Part shown: positions 33,169-45,623 of the stretch, one piece after another | Numbering within the stretch: position 1 is the first letter of the stretch | Layout: every line of letters starts with the position of its first letter | DNA from: Zantedeschia hybrid cultivar | Taxonomy: Eukaryota; Streptophyta; Magnoliopsida; Alismatales; Araceae | Length of the DNA: 64,000 nt | Direction: 5' to 3' | NCBI GenBank assembly: GCA_030544215.1 | Contig: JARZZO010000008.1 | Coordinates: 29,985,614-30,049,613, forward strand | The notes under the pieces: model-generated | Database searches by the model: none | What the model saw: only the letters and a program-made list of their open reading frames with translations | Told to the model about the DNA's origin: nothing | Position numbers and translations under genes: made by a program

Positions 33169-34370
33169 ATTCATTGTTAGTCCCTTAGCAATGCAAATAG
33201 GAGAAAAATTAGGACAAACAATAAATTATCATGCTTCATTTGTAGTTATCTGTCACAAATAATTTAAGTGGTAGCCGATTGGTTAAGCTAAAGTTTTCAT
33301 ATCCCACGATATTTTGATTCGCGACAGGTGATTGTGCATGCAAATTGGCATACTTAGAACTCGTTTCCGACCTTTCTGTTATATTCATGCCTTTACTAAC
33401 CCTCTAGATAAGACTACCTGGGGAAGAGAAGAGAATAAACGATTTCCCGATCAGTCAGCGATGACCATTTTTTTGCTCCTGCCCCGACTCAGCACTTTTC
33501 ACGACTTGATCATATTTCTGGTATGATGGACTTTTTAGCACAACTTTTTTTTTTTCATTTATTTGCGCAATTGTCTTTGATAGTACTTACTTTTTGTTAC
33601 TCTCATTACTTTGCTTGAGGGGAGGTGCATATTTTTTGCCACCTACCGTCCTTTAGCTCCTTTCACACCTTCTATTGGCTTTAGTGTTTACAGCTGTCCA
33701 TTTTAAATGACCGCCTCTTTAGAGTGCTGAGTGAGACAATCCCCTATTACGAATCATAACATTCCTTTCATTCAACCAAAAATAAAAATTGGAATAAGTA
33801 GTCCTATCCTTAAGGCTAATTCTAGTAATTCTATACTTTTAAGATCTTTCATTCATTCTAAGTTGCCATGTTTGTGTAAAATTATCCTGCCGTGGATTTT
33901 TGTGAAGTGGGATATTTTAGACTTTGAAGGCTCTTTAACCAATGTGACTAACAAAAAAACTGATTTGTTTAAGATTTACTTAATGAAACATGATTTCATA
34001 CAATTTTCATAGGATGTGAAAAGAAGTTCTTGAAAGAAATTTTAAAATTTTGACAATTTTTCAGTGAAAGATATCAGTTTTTTTTTTTTTCAAAAGATTT
34101 TCAAATAAATGCATATCAAATTGATTGTCCCACCCCCCAACTTAATTGACATTGTCCTCAATGACATAAAAGATATGAAAAACATGCTAGTCATAAGAGA
34201 ATTGTGAAGGAGAGAAACAACCTATAATGATGAGGATGCGACTTTACCAAAGCCGATTGCTGCTTACAAACCTAAAAAAAATGAAAAGAAAAACAAAAAC
34301 TTAACCAAAGATAATGGGTTGCCTCCCGACGAGCACTAAGTTTATCGTCTTCAGCCAGACGGAAGTTCAG
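33169..34370. other. Athila D segment between integrase and 3' LTR
   Basis: About 1.2 kb without an open frame, where Athila elements often have an env-like gene. No env remnant was recognised. Confidence 0.6.
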
Positions 34371-37300
34371 TTATTGTGGATCACTCAGTTCTATGGATTC
34401 TTGTGGCTCATTTTGAAGGTTTTCTATAAATGGTTTCAACCGTTGACCATTAACGGTGAAAGTGTTCCCACTCATAGGATTCAGAATTTTAACAACCCCA
34501 TGATTGAAGGCTTTAACGACCACGAACGGTCCATCCCATATGGATTTCAGTTTTCCAGGAAATAGGCGAAGCCTAGAGTTGAATAGCCAAACTTTCTGAT
34601 TTGGAAGAAAAGATTTTCTCACAATATGTTTATCATGGAAAGCTTTAGTTTTGGCTTTATAAATCTTTGAATATTCATAGGCCTCGTTGCGCAACTCTTC
34701 TAGCTCACTCAGTTGTAAGGTTCGCTGGGAACCAACTTGGGCTAGGTCTATATTGACTTATTTAATGGCCCAATATGCCCTATGTTCCAATTTCACCGGA
34801 AGGTGGCACGCTTTTCCAAAAACCAGGCGATAAAGAAACATGCCAATAGGAGTTTTGTAAGCGATCTGATAGGCCTATAAGGCATCATCCATTCTTTCAG
34901 ACTAATCTTTTCTATCGGACCTAACGGACTTTTGCAGAATATTCTTAATCTCTATATTGGAAACTTCCACTTGGCCACTGGTTTGGGGATGATAAGGGGT
35001 AGCCATCTTGTGATTAATCTCATATTTCTTAAGCAAAACTTGAAACTGGTAATTCATGAAATGCGTTCCCCTATCACTTATGATAGCTTTAGGACACCCA
35101 TACTGAGAAAAGATATTTTTCTGGACGAATTTAATGACCATTTTATGATCATTGGTTCGGGTGGCTACTGTTTCAATCCACTTAGAGACATAATCCACTG
35201 CTACTATGATATATGTATGTCCAAAATAAGGTGGAAAAGGTCCCATAAAGTCAATCCCCCAAACATCAAAGACTTCAACCACTAAGATTGGGTTGAGTGG
35301 CATCATATCCCTTTTCGCCATATTTCCTACAGCCTGACATCGGAGGCAAGTTTTGCCGAACTCATAGGCATCTTTGAAAAGAGTGGGCCAGTAAAAACCA
35401 CTTTGCAGGACCTTGGCTGCAAATTTTCTTCCCCGAGAAATGGCCCCCGCAAGTCAGATTATGACAGAAGTTGAGAATACTCTGTTGTTCTTCTTCAGGA
35501 ACACATCGCCTAATGATTTGATCAGGACATAATTTGAATAGTTCCGGATCCTCCTAGAAATAATACTTCTCTTGGAAAAAGAATATGTCCTTCTTACTTT
35601 TAGTTCATCATTCTGAAAGTTGATTGGTCACCTTGTAATTGACAAGATGAGCATACCAAGGTGTAACAGTGTGAGAAATGGCCAGCATATGCTTATCAGG
35701 AAATGAATCAGTTATTGGTGCACTCTCGGAAATTAGAATTCGGGATAGGTGGTCAGCTACCACATTCTCAGAACCCTTATTATCCCAAATTTCCAAATCA
35801 AATTCTTGAAGGAGTAAGATCCATCTGATAAGTCTGGGCTTCGCATCCTTCTTGGTCAAAAGATATTTCAAAGCTGAGTGATCGGAATAGATTATGACTT
35901 TTGCCTCTAAAAGATACGATCTGAATTTTTATGGGACAAAAATCACAGCTAATAATTCCTTTTCTGTAGTGGTATAATTCATTTGAGCATCTACAAGGGT
36001 GCGACTTGCATAATAGATCACCACAGGACACTTGTTGATTCTTTGTCCCAATACCGCACCGATAGCATAGTCAGAGGCATCGCACATGATTTCGAAGGGC
36101 AAAGACCAATTTGGAGATTGAAGAATTGGAACTTTGGTCAAAGATTCCTTCAGAGAATTGAATGCCTTGATGCAAGATTCCTCCATTTGGAAGGGAACAT
36201 CCTTAGCTAGGAGAAGAGTTAGAGGCCGGGCAATTTGAGAGAAATTGTGGATAAACTGGCGATAGAAACCGGCATGGCCAAGGAATGAACGGATTTGTTT
36301 GACCGAGGTGGGAGGAAGATTAGATATGAGATCGATCTTAGCTTTATCTACCTCTATCTCCCTTTCAGATACAATGTGGCCTAGAACAATGCCCTCTCGA
36401 ACCATAAAATGACTCTTTTCCCAGCTAAGTATCAGATTGGTGTCTATGCATCTAGCTAGCACCTGTTTAAGATTTTTCAAGCAATTTTCAAAAGAATCTC
36501 CGAAGATAGAAAAATCATCCATGAAAACTTCGAGGAATTCTCCTACCATATCAGAGAATATAACCATCATGCACCGTTGAAATGTGGCTGGTGCATTGCA
36601 TAATATAAACGGCATTCTTCTGAAAGCAAACGTGCCATAGGGGCACGTAAAGGTGGTCTTTTCTTAATCTTCCGGGTAAATAGCCACTTGATTATACCCG
36701 GAATACCCATCTAAGAAGCAAAAGTACTTCTGGCCCGATAACTTTTCTAAGATATGATCCATGAACGGAAGTGAATAATGGTCCTTTTTAGTCATGAGGT
36801 TAAGTCTTCTATAATCAATACACACTCTCCATCTCGTGGTGAGCCTAGTGGGCACTTCTTCCCCATGATCATTCTTGATAACCGTTAATCCTGATTTCTT
36901 GGGTACCACTTGGGTTGGGCTGACCTATTTACTATCTGATATGGGGTAAATGATACCCGCGTCCAGCCATTTCACAACTTCCTTCTTCACCACTTCTTTC
37001 ATATTTGGATTAAGCCGCCTTTGCATCTCCCGACTTGGTTTGGAATTCTCTTCCATGTAGATATGATGCATGCAAATGGACGGACTTATTCCTTTCAAAT
37101 CTGCTACTGACCAACCAATGGCACCTTTATGGGCTTTAAGGACCTCAATTAAATGGGCTTCTTGCGGCGATGTTAAGTTTGCCGCAATGATGATCGGAAG
37201 AGTCTGGTCGGGGCCCAAGAAGACATACTTAAGAGATTCAGGTAATGTCTTGAGTTCGAGCACAGGAGGGTCCTTTAAAGATGGCAAAGCAGGTTCAGAT

Positions 37301-38001
37301 TGCAAGGCTGGTAATGGTTCAACCTTGGGCCAATATGTTAATGGGCTCGGAGAATCTTTTAAAGTATTCGCTTCCTTTAGATGGTCATGCATGATCATCG
37401 CATTTTCTTCAACCAGATTATCTAAGATATCAATAGTATGGCATTCTTTTTCATGATCTGGATATTGAGATGCTTTGAAGACATTAATCTTGACTTTTTA
37501 ACCCCCAAATGAAATATCCATCATGCCAGTTTCACAATTTATATTAGCTTTGGCAGTGGCTAAGAATGGACGACCTAGGATGATCGGAGTGTGAATGAGT
37601 TCCTCAGGTAATGCCATATCCAGAATAAGAAAATCCACAGGAAAATAACAATCATGAACCTTCACAATAACATCCTCAATTAATCTCCGTGGAGTCTTCA
37701 TAGACCTATCAGCCAACTGCAAGATGATGGATATGGGTTTTAATTCTCCAATATCAAATTTCTCATAAATGGCTGTTGGCAAGAGGTTCACACTAGCACC
37801 TAAATCCAATAAAGCTTTATCAAATGTAACTCCACCTAAGTCACATGAGATCAAAGGTGCTCCAGGATCCTTCAACTTCTTGGGAAGATGATTCATCACA
37901 ATCACACTCACATCCTCCGAAAGCTGAACGTTTTCGGGTGCCATTCTAGATTCTCTTCGTGGAGTACATAATTCCTTGAGGAACTTAGCATAAGCTGGCA
38001 C
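34371..38001 (-). pseudogene. pol: protease and pol of Athila D
   Basis: Reading on the minus strand: protease 37498-38001 (LLDLGASVNLLP, ILGRPFLATA); pre-RT with IGWS at about 37110; RT 36000-36909 (RVCIDYRRLN, FLDGYSGYNQ, FMDDFS in the YxDD position); RNase H (CDASDYAIGAVLGQ, about 36090, down to ADHLSRI at about 35735); integrase core 34902-35321 (WGIDFMGPFP, ISDRGTHF, PYHPQTSGQVE) and C-terminal domain 34371-34694. Unlike the Tat copies there is one RNase H with its TDAS-type Asp kept. Stops at about 37496, 36923, 36662, 35929 and 35606 and several frame changes inactivate it. Confidence 0.88.
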
Positions 38002-38034
38002 ATGCTTGATAGCATCGAGGAGTGGAATATTAAT

Positions 38035-39959
38035 CTAAACTTGTTTGAATAAGTCCAGCAACTCCTCATTTTGGGCCAGTTTCTTCCTGGCATTGGGTTT
38101 AGTTAACAAAGCATTTGGAAATGACACCCTAGGTTGATAAGAACTTTGGCCTTCATCTATCTTCCCTTTTCCTTTCGGATCCTCTTCCAACTTTTCCATG
38201 TTGGGTTCAGCCTCACTCTCACTTTCAATTTCATGAGGCCCATCAGTGGAACCTTCAGCTAACTCTCCATCTGCATGCGGGTTTTCTAAACTTTTCCCAC
38301 TCCTAAGGGATGAAATGGCTTTAGCATTCTCAAATTGCGGCCCTTTAGGTTGTTGTACTGGGCCAGGCTGAGGTAAAAGGCCCGATTCCTGTGAAAACCC
38401 CGGAAGTTGATTCCTTGGATTGGCAGTGGGTTGACTAGGAAGTTGACCCACTTCTCTTCTCATCGTAGCCTCAGCTAGTTGGCCCATTTGACTTTCCAAC
38501 TTAGAAATGGATTGTTGCTAGGTCAAAATCAGCTGTTGGAGTTAAGTGAATTTGTTATCAAAGTTGGGCTGAGGAGGTTGTTGGTAAGTGGGTGGAGGAT
38601 GGTAGTGGGTTGGTTGTCCTGATTGGAATGATTGGTAGTAGGCCGGTTGACTTGATTGGAATGATTGGTAGTGGTCCGGTTGAGAGAATTGCGCCTGGGA
38701 TCCCTTAGCCTGAACATTTCCATATAAATTAGATTGATGTTGAAATGAATTCTGTGGCTTTTGGGCTTGATGCATGGGAGGATTGGACATTGGTAATGGG
38801 GCCTGCTGATTCTTCTAAGAAAAATTAGGGTGGTTTCTCCAGCGAGGATTGTAAGTATTTGACAATGGATCAAATTGGGCCTGGAGAATCCATGGGCAGC
38901 CTGAACTTGTTCTTGAATGGATGGTGGAAGTTGGGCCACGGTTGGGCATTCATTCACTTGATGGGTCGGACTTGCGCATAAGGCACAAATGTCATGATTG
39001 ACAAAAGATGGGCCTTCATATGGACTAGATTGTGTTGGGTAAGTAGGCTCTTGCTTGTTTAAAGCCAAGAGTTGGTCCAATTTCTGGGCCAAGATGTCTA
39101 CCTTATCCAATTTCTGATTAATCAGATTTATGTCCATTCTGGATTCGAGCTCTCCACGGGCCTTAAGTTCATACATTCCAGCCCGTTTAGATGGCCCAAC
39201 AGACCTCTCAGAAGATGATAGTGAGGTATGATTGATGGAATTTTCGCTTAACATCTCAAAAAGATCATAAGCTTCATCTTCATTTTTCATCATAAACGCT
39301 CCTCCACATGAGGCATCCACCATTTGTCTGAACTGTTCAGACAAACTTTCATAGAATGCTTGGACAATTTGCCATTTTGAAAGTCCATGATGAGGGCATT
39401 TCCTAAGCAATTCTTTTAGTATTTCCCAAGATTCATGAATCATTTTACCAGGAGTTTGGGTAAAACTCGTGATAGCCCTTCTCATAGTATTAGTCCGCCC
39501 TATAGGATAGAACTTCTTCAGAAATTCTTTTTGCATTTCTTCCCATGTCCTAATGGGCCTACCTATAGTCCCCAACCAATATTTAGCCTTATCCTTTAAT
39601 GAGAAGGGAAGTAAGGTCAGCTTAAGGCCATCATCGGTGAAATTTTGGATTTTCACCGTGGAATAGATTTCTAGAAATTCATCCAGATGCTTATAAGGAT
39701 CTTCATTTGTGTTCCTATAAAAGGATGGGAGCATCTGAATGATGTTAGATTTAATTTCATATTGATTTGCTGGATTTTGAGGAAGATGAATATAGGATGA
39801 AGGTTGATATTGATTTGGAATGAAATAGTCATTCATTTGCTTCGGTGGATCATGATTATCAGCCATTTGATCGTGTAGTGGGTTTCCTTGATGTAGGATT
39901 CTCTCGATTTCAGCAAATGGTCCTAGAAGGTTAGGGTTTTGAGATTTCCTACCTTGCAT
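38035..39959 (-). pseudogene. gag: gag of Athila D
   Basis: Starts MQGRKSQNPN at 39959. The conserved core has NEDPYKHLDEFLEI, LPFSLKDKAKYWL, ITSFTQTPGK and LLRKCPHHGLS, which is the Athila gag pattern. A zinc knuckle CALCASPTHQVNEC lies at about residue 331. A one-base shift near 38885 moves the frame, after which a Gln/Pro-rich stretch (38542-38790) and the C-terminal part (38035-38499) continue with two stops. Confidence 0.85.
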
Positions 39960-40883
39960 ACACTAGGACTAAGAGAGAGAAGATGGATTTGAATTTTGTT
40001 TTCTATTTTTATTTTATTATTATTTTTTTTTATAAATGCAAACAATTTTGGCAATCAAATTATCCTAATGATCTAATGTTAACCTAGACTCTCTATGTGA
40101 ATTTTCTTACAAGGTGAATGGGGTCCACCTCAAGTCACAACCACAATCAATCAACGGCCAGGTAAGAGGTGGGGTAGTGGGAGGCTTTTCCTAGTTTCGT
40201 AGGGACCAAATTAAGAAACCACTTTCCTGCTTAGGCGTTTGCCTTTTAACCTCTAGCGTAGACACCGTTGCCAAAAGTGGAGGCAGCCCGAAATTTAAAC
40301 TGCTCACAGTGTAAACCCTAGATTCTCTTTCGACTTGCTTTTAATTGGATTAGGCAATACCAATACAAGGAAGGTGATTTGTGGGCTAAGGAAGGGTGAT
40401 CAAATCCCTACCTTATGTATTTAAAGTTGTTGTCCTTAAAGTCTTTTTGAGTGCAATGCAAGGCAATCATTAAATCAAGGCAATGTGTGTTGATGCAATC
40501 ATGAATGACTTGCTATAATTGAAACACGTACCTTTCTCCCGCAATCTTCAACAAAATATAGAAATGACTAAAAAAAGAAACTAATGTATGTTTTCCTAAA
40601 ATGATGAATGCCTAGCATGGAAGGTTTCTAATCTTGAGATGAAGATTTTGAATTTGAATTTTACTTTCCTTTTTTATATTAATGGCAACCTATCTAAATT
40701 AGCAACTACAAAAAGGAAACTAACTAAAATAAGGAAATTGAAAAATAGAAAGTTGGAACATACTTACCAATGGTTTCGCTTTCTATATATATATTTTTCA
40801 ATATACCTACAAAAATAAGAAAAAAGAGGTTAACTAAAGAATAATTACACTAAATCTAAAATAATCAAAATTTAAAATTTAAA
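39960..40883 (-). other. leader of Athila D
   Basis: Untranslated stretch between primer-binding site and gag start; no other feature seen. Confidence 0.6.
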
Positions 40884-40901
40884 TCTCCGGCAACGGCGCC
40901 A
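40884..40901 (-). promoter_or_regulatory. primer-binding site of Athila D
   Basis: TGGCGCCGTTGCCGGAGA on the minus strand, five bases inside the 5' LTR. It differs by one base from the classical Athila tRNA-Asp site (GGGGA end). Confidence 0.9.
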
Positions 40902-40906
40902 AAAAT

Positions 40907-42445
40907 TGATCGTTCCAAATTGTGTGTCGTTAAATACTCATAAGAACGTTCAATCTAAATTTATTCGGCTCATTGAAAATTAGATTTAGAAAATTAATAA
41001 TGGTGAGTCCGAGTTGAATCCACAGAGAATTAAATTTAAACTTCGAAAACTTTGGATTTTGAAAATTTTATATTTTTTTAATTAAAATAAAGATGTAAAA
41101 AAAAACTTGTAGAATCAACTAACTTTAACTAATCAAACAAGGGTACTAATGCAAATGTCAAAACTAAAAGGTGCAAGGGAAAGAGCACTAAATGAAGGGT
41201 ACTGCATAGGCATGCATCCCAATCAAACTCAGCCACGTACCCCCTTTGTTACAATTTATCAAAAGATTTTTTCATTTTATTTTATTTTTTTAACATTTTT
41301 TAAATAAAATTTAAATCAAAACAAGTACTAGATATCAATTTATTTGAATAAAAGAATTTTACATTGAATGAATAAAATTTTGAAAGTTGGGGATGAATAG
41401 TACTTTACTGTTCATTGCATTCATGTAAATGATCAAATTGAGGCTAACATGTGAATCTTTAATACTAGAAAATAAAGATACCTAAACTATTCGTGCTCAA
41501 TTAACTAATAATTAGATCAATTGAAAAAAATAACATTATAAACAATAGAATTGAAATCAGAACTTTTAAACTCTAAAAATATTCTAAAAATATCAGAAGT
41601 GGCACTCGGCCAAATACAACGATGCTAGCAAACGCAGAGGCACATGAAGGAAGCTTGAGCCTGTCGTATTCTACCGTGGCACAGTGCGCGTGCGATGAAG
41701 CACGCTGACTGAGTGCTCTTTCGTGCAGACACGTAACCCCAGCCTCCTCCTCGTACGTTGACAGGGCGTGAGAGTAGAGAAGAAAGAGGAGATAGATAGA
41801 GAGAACAGTAAAAAGGTTGAGAGATGGGTCTCGTAGGAGAGAAGGAGAAAAGGTGAAGAGAGATAGAGGGAGAGAATGAGTATGGGAGAAAGAGAGAGCG
41901 AGATTCTGCGTGGGGGAGAAATGAAGAAGAAGCAGAGGAAAAAGCCCAAGAGAGAGCCCAAAAGAAGGAAGGGGGGGTGGCGGCTGCTCTTCTTGTCCTC
42001 TTCTTGGGTAAGAATTAGGGTAACTCTTTTTAGGGTAATAAATACCCATTTTACCCCTGCTTCGATCTTTTTGCCAAAATGAAGTTATTTTTGCCAATTT
42101 CGAACACTAGACCTTCCACAAATCATCAGGAACTTAACCAATCACGCCAGATCTTCTTCATGTCCTGTTTGTACAAAAATAAATATAAATTAGAGTTTTA
42201 TCGTGAATAATATTATTTTTATGCACAAATAAATTATTTATCATCTCAGTTTTGCCGAAAATTCGCAAATGCATTATACTCCGTTATTCACATGAAATGA
42301 CGATGTTTTTAACTCGGAATTTTTACGAAATTAGAACCATTGGGATCGGTACAAAATTATCTATCATTTCATGCTATTTTTCCAATAAAATCGTGAGTAT
42401 GATGCGTGCGATTGCCCTTAAATGATCAAAATTATCAACTTATCA
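40907..42445 (-). repeat. 5' LTR of Athila D
   Basis: 1539 bp. Its outer end AACTTATCA equals the inner end of the other LTR at 33155. TG...CA termini are intact, while the outer end of the 3' LTR at 31587 is mutated. Confidence 0.92.
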
Positions 42446-42450
42446 GGCAC

Positions 42451-43269
42451 CTGCCTCAATACGGTTGGGATAGGCAGCCGCAGCAGCAACAAGCCCATGA
42501 TCCTCAGGCGATATTGAAGCAGCATCAGCACCCGTCCAAGGATGGGCCTCCCCCAAAACTGGTCCCAGTAGCGGAGGCTTCCCACCAGCAGCTGAGTGCA
42601 GGATCCATCATGGTCATATCTGGAGGGCTAGATGAGGTACCATGCAAGCGTTGGTGAGACGAGGCATCCTATGCCGTTGTAACAGTCGATAGTGAGTCGA
42701 AGCGTTCTTGGCAGAAGGATATCACCTTCGTCGAAGCCGATCTTGAAGGAGTCTAGGTCCCTCACGACAATGCCCTCGTCGTTAACGCTGTAATAAAAAA
42801 GTATGATGTTCATCGCGTTTTCGTAGATAATGGAGGTGCACCGAATGTACTTTTTTATGACTGTTTTCTCAATCTCGGCCTAACCGAAGCCAACATAAGG
42901 GCCCACTGTGGACCTCTGTTTGGTTTTAACAAAGCATCCAACTGAGTGGAAGGCATAGTCCAACTACTAATAATCCTCGACATGGCTCCGAAACAATTAA
43001 CAGTTGAAACGGGAAGGTGGACTCGGCCTATAATGTCATCTTTGTCCGACGCCTAATCAGACACATAGGGAACATTCCTTCGTCCTACCACCAAAAGCTT
43101 AAATTCCATACCGACTACGAACTAGGAGAAGCCAAAGGAAACCAAGAATCGGCCCGACAATGTTACATGATCTCTGTGAAAGGCAAGACGGCGGCCGAGT
43201 CACTTTCAATCAAGTATTCAGCCAATGCTTCCCCGGGGGAAGAACTGATTGCCATCCCTGTCTCGGGGG
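42451..43269 (+). pseudogene. gag end and protease of element E
   Basis: Begins GHLPQYGWDRQPQQQQ and continues SIMVISGGLDE, the usual gag-protease boundary of Tat/REM-type elements. Protease remnant: VFVDNGGAPNVLFYDCF (about 42820; normally DNGSS), then AYNVIFVRRLIRHI and STYHQKLKF-like sequence to about 43100. Several frame changes and stops. It ends at 43269, where Tat copy B is inserted after GGGGG, and pol resumes at 62206. Confidence 0.75.
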
Positions 43270-44593
43270 TGTAGACATGCTAATTTTGACGTCATTTCGA
43301 GTAAATTTCATATTATATAATAATGCCTCATAATGGTCTAATATTAATCATTGATTAATTTTTATTGATCTTTTTGAATGTCGGGTTTAACAGACATGTT
43401 TAAGTTAATCAATTAAATTGATTTTAACTCAAATTTCAGTTAAAATATGAAGAAGTTTAAAAGACGTCTACCTGTGTGGATGCTATTTAGAGTTTATTCT
43501 TATTTTAACGTTTAAATTTGAATTTTAATCAATTGATTAATTAGCTAAAAGGCGTCTATAAGTAACGACGCGTTTTAAGTTTCCTAAGCTATTTCTACTT
43601 CTCTTCCGGATGTTTATCCTTATCTTAATTAGTGTAAAAAGGCGTCTGCATAAGGCGACGCGTTTTATCTAATTACAGATAAAGATAACTTTTTCTCGGA
43701 TGTTTATCTTTATCCTAATCAGTCAGAAAGGCGTCTTCCATGGTTGACGCATTTTAGATAATTACAGATAAAGATGAATTAATCTGAATTTATCTGTTGG
43801 TTAATGCGGATAAATCTTAAGATTTTTCCATGTAAATCCGCGGACACAGAAGAAGTCTATAAATACCCTGCATCTTGAATGGGTAACAGAGTTGGAATTA
43901 GAGTTAAAATTGAGGCGATATCGAATTGAAGATCGAAGCAACGACGTCCAAACGCCGAAGTGCTGCTGTTTCCAGAAGTCGGCGTCCGTTCTTCATCCAA
44001 TTCAAGGCTTCATCCAACCTGCATAAGTTTTTTTCAATTCATTTCTGCACTTTTTATATTCACATCTTCATTAGTTCTACATTCTTCATCACATCACTCC
44101 ATGCAACACACACTACACTAGCATCATTTTTAAAACCAATTTAAAGGGGTTTCAAAGACCATCCCAACAAGTAAGTTCTATGTTTAGTTGCATGTTTAAA
44201 ACTCTGATTAGAATAGATATTACTTTTGCTTAAGTTCTCATCATTACTTCACTTCTTTCTATTTCTTACAAGCTGCAAAGGAGAATCAAAAGGGGAGGAA
44301 ATCAACAAGCAAATCACAAGAAATCTGGACGATCCTCAAACTCAACAACAATCAAAGCAAGAACAAAAGGAAAGGAAGGGCTCTCTTTTCTTCAGCCGGC
44401 TAAAGAGGGGGAACTAAGAGCTCAACATCTCCCACGTTTAAACAGGTAGGCGATCAAACTCTTTCTTTTGAAACTTTTAAGTCAAAAGTTTCTGGCGATC
44501 ATTCACTTAGTTTCTTTTTTTAATAGGCTTTATTTTGCACTTAAACAACATAGATTTTTCATGACAATCACACACTCATTTTAAGCACTCACA
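43270..44593 (+). repeat. 5' LTR of Tat copy B
   Basis: Four U3 dyad units have cores at 43463, 43551, 43641 and 43730 (88, 90, 89 bp apart). TATAAAT at 43858-43864. Confidence 0.95.
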
Positions 44594-44600
44594 ACTTTTT

Positions 44601-44618
44601 TGGCGATCACGGTGGGAC
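44601..44618 (+). promoter_or_regulatory. primer-binding site of Tat copy B
   Basis: TGGCGATCACGGTGGGAC, seven bases after the LTR. Ogre/Tat elements use tRNA-Arg; this sequence is in keeping with that but the tRNA was not checked. Confidence 0.7.
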
Positions 44619-45623
44619 TTGGTCTCGCCATCTTTTAGTTCTTTTGTTCTTGCTGTTATCAATCGGGCACCCACGGTGCACCACTTGTGTCTCTCGACAT
44701 GTCATCACCAATTGGTGAGTGTTTTTTAGTTTAGTTAATTTCCTACGTGCACCACGTGCACACCCCAGTGGAAAGATCTTGCCCTCCCCGTTGATTAGTT
44801 AAAAGCTGTTTTTGTGATGAAATGCTGAGTGATTGACTGATATCTTAGTTGTTTAGTTGATAAAATTATCCTGTTAAAAACCTGAAACTAAAAAAAATCT
44901 TGCATGAGCTGATTATTTATTGTTTTTATCCTGTTTGAGGAGGCATCAACCCAGAAATTCCTCCTGGAAAATTGCTTCTGCGACTTGAAAAGCGTCCAGG
45001 AACAGCGACGCATTTCAAACTGCGTTGGTTAACCCAGAGGCCTTTCAGTCTTATTTCTCTGTTGTCTGCAATCTGAGCTTCTGCGAAAATCAAGACTTTG
45101 TTTGAATAGCGTCGACCAAACTTGACGCGATTCAGGCAGTTTCTTATTTCTTCTTCAGTTCTCAGATTTTTGTGATATGTGTGCTAATTACCCATTATGT
45201 ATTAAGCATTAGAGGCCATCCAGGCTACAGGTCATACGCATTGAGGCTAACACCCTCCTTTTCTTAGGAACACTCTACTTGACGTCATCAACTCTCTCTG
45301 ATTGGGTCGGTCCCTCGATCAGACTAGAGAAGTTGGCGTTGAGACCTCCGTAAGTCCACAAAATCAAGGTACTCCTCCTTGATCATCGTGCTGGTTGTAC
45401 CAGTTGAAGTCCCGGTTAGATTCCATAAACGTTGTGAAAGAAAGCCATAGAGCATAACGGTGGATATTGAACTGAAATTAGGATTCCATCCCTTGAGCGA
45501 ATTTGTGGTTTAATTAAATCCAAATAACTCAACAAGGAATCTTAAAATCACGCTAAACATCCACTTGTTTGTTTAAATCTCTGTACAACTTGTTTGCCAA
45601 TCCTTGAAAAATAATCTAACATC
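44619..45623 (+). other. untranslated leader of Tat copy B
   Basis: About 1 kb before the gag start. Two dyad motifs lie at 44985-45017 and 45113-45134. No other feature recognised. Confidence 0.6.

Larger units (their letters stand above)
31587..42445 (-). mobile_element. Athila-type Ty3/gypsy retrotransposon D
   Basis: 10859 bp on the minus strand, with LTRs 31587-33155 (3') and 40907-42445 (5'), TGATAAGTTGATAA...TCA ends and a probable target duplication GGCCC (31582-31586) / GGCAC (42446-42450) with one change. The primer-binding site TGGCGCCGTTGCCGGAGA (40884-40901) matches the tRNA-Asp site of Athila. The polypurine tract AAGTTGGGGGATG is at 33156-33168. Gag and pol match the Athila pattern. 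No env-like frame is seen between integrase and 3' LTR. All genes are broken. Confidence 0.92.

Noticed and set aside
42406..42657. Reading 42406-42657 as one protein
   Set aside because: Its start lies in the Athila LTR and it crosses the insertion border at 42445; only the part after 42450 belongs to element E gag.
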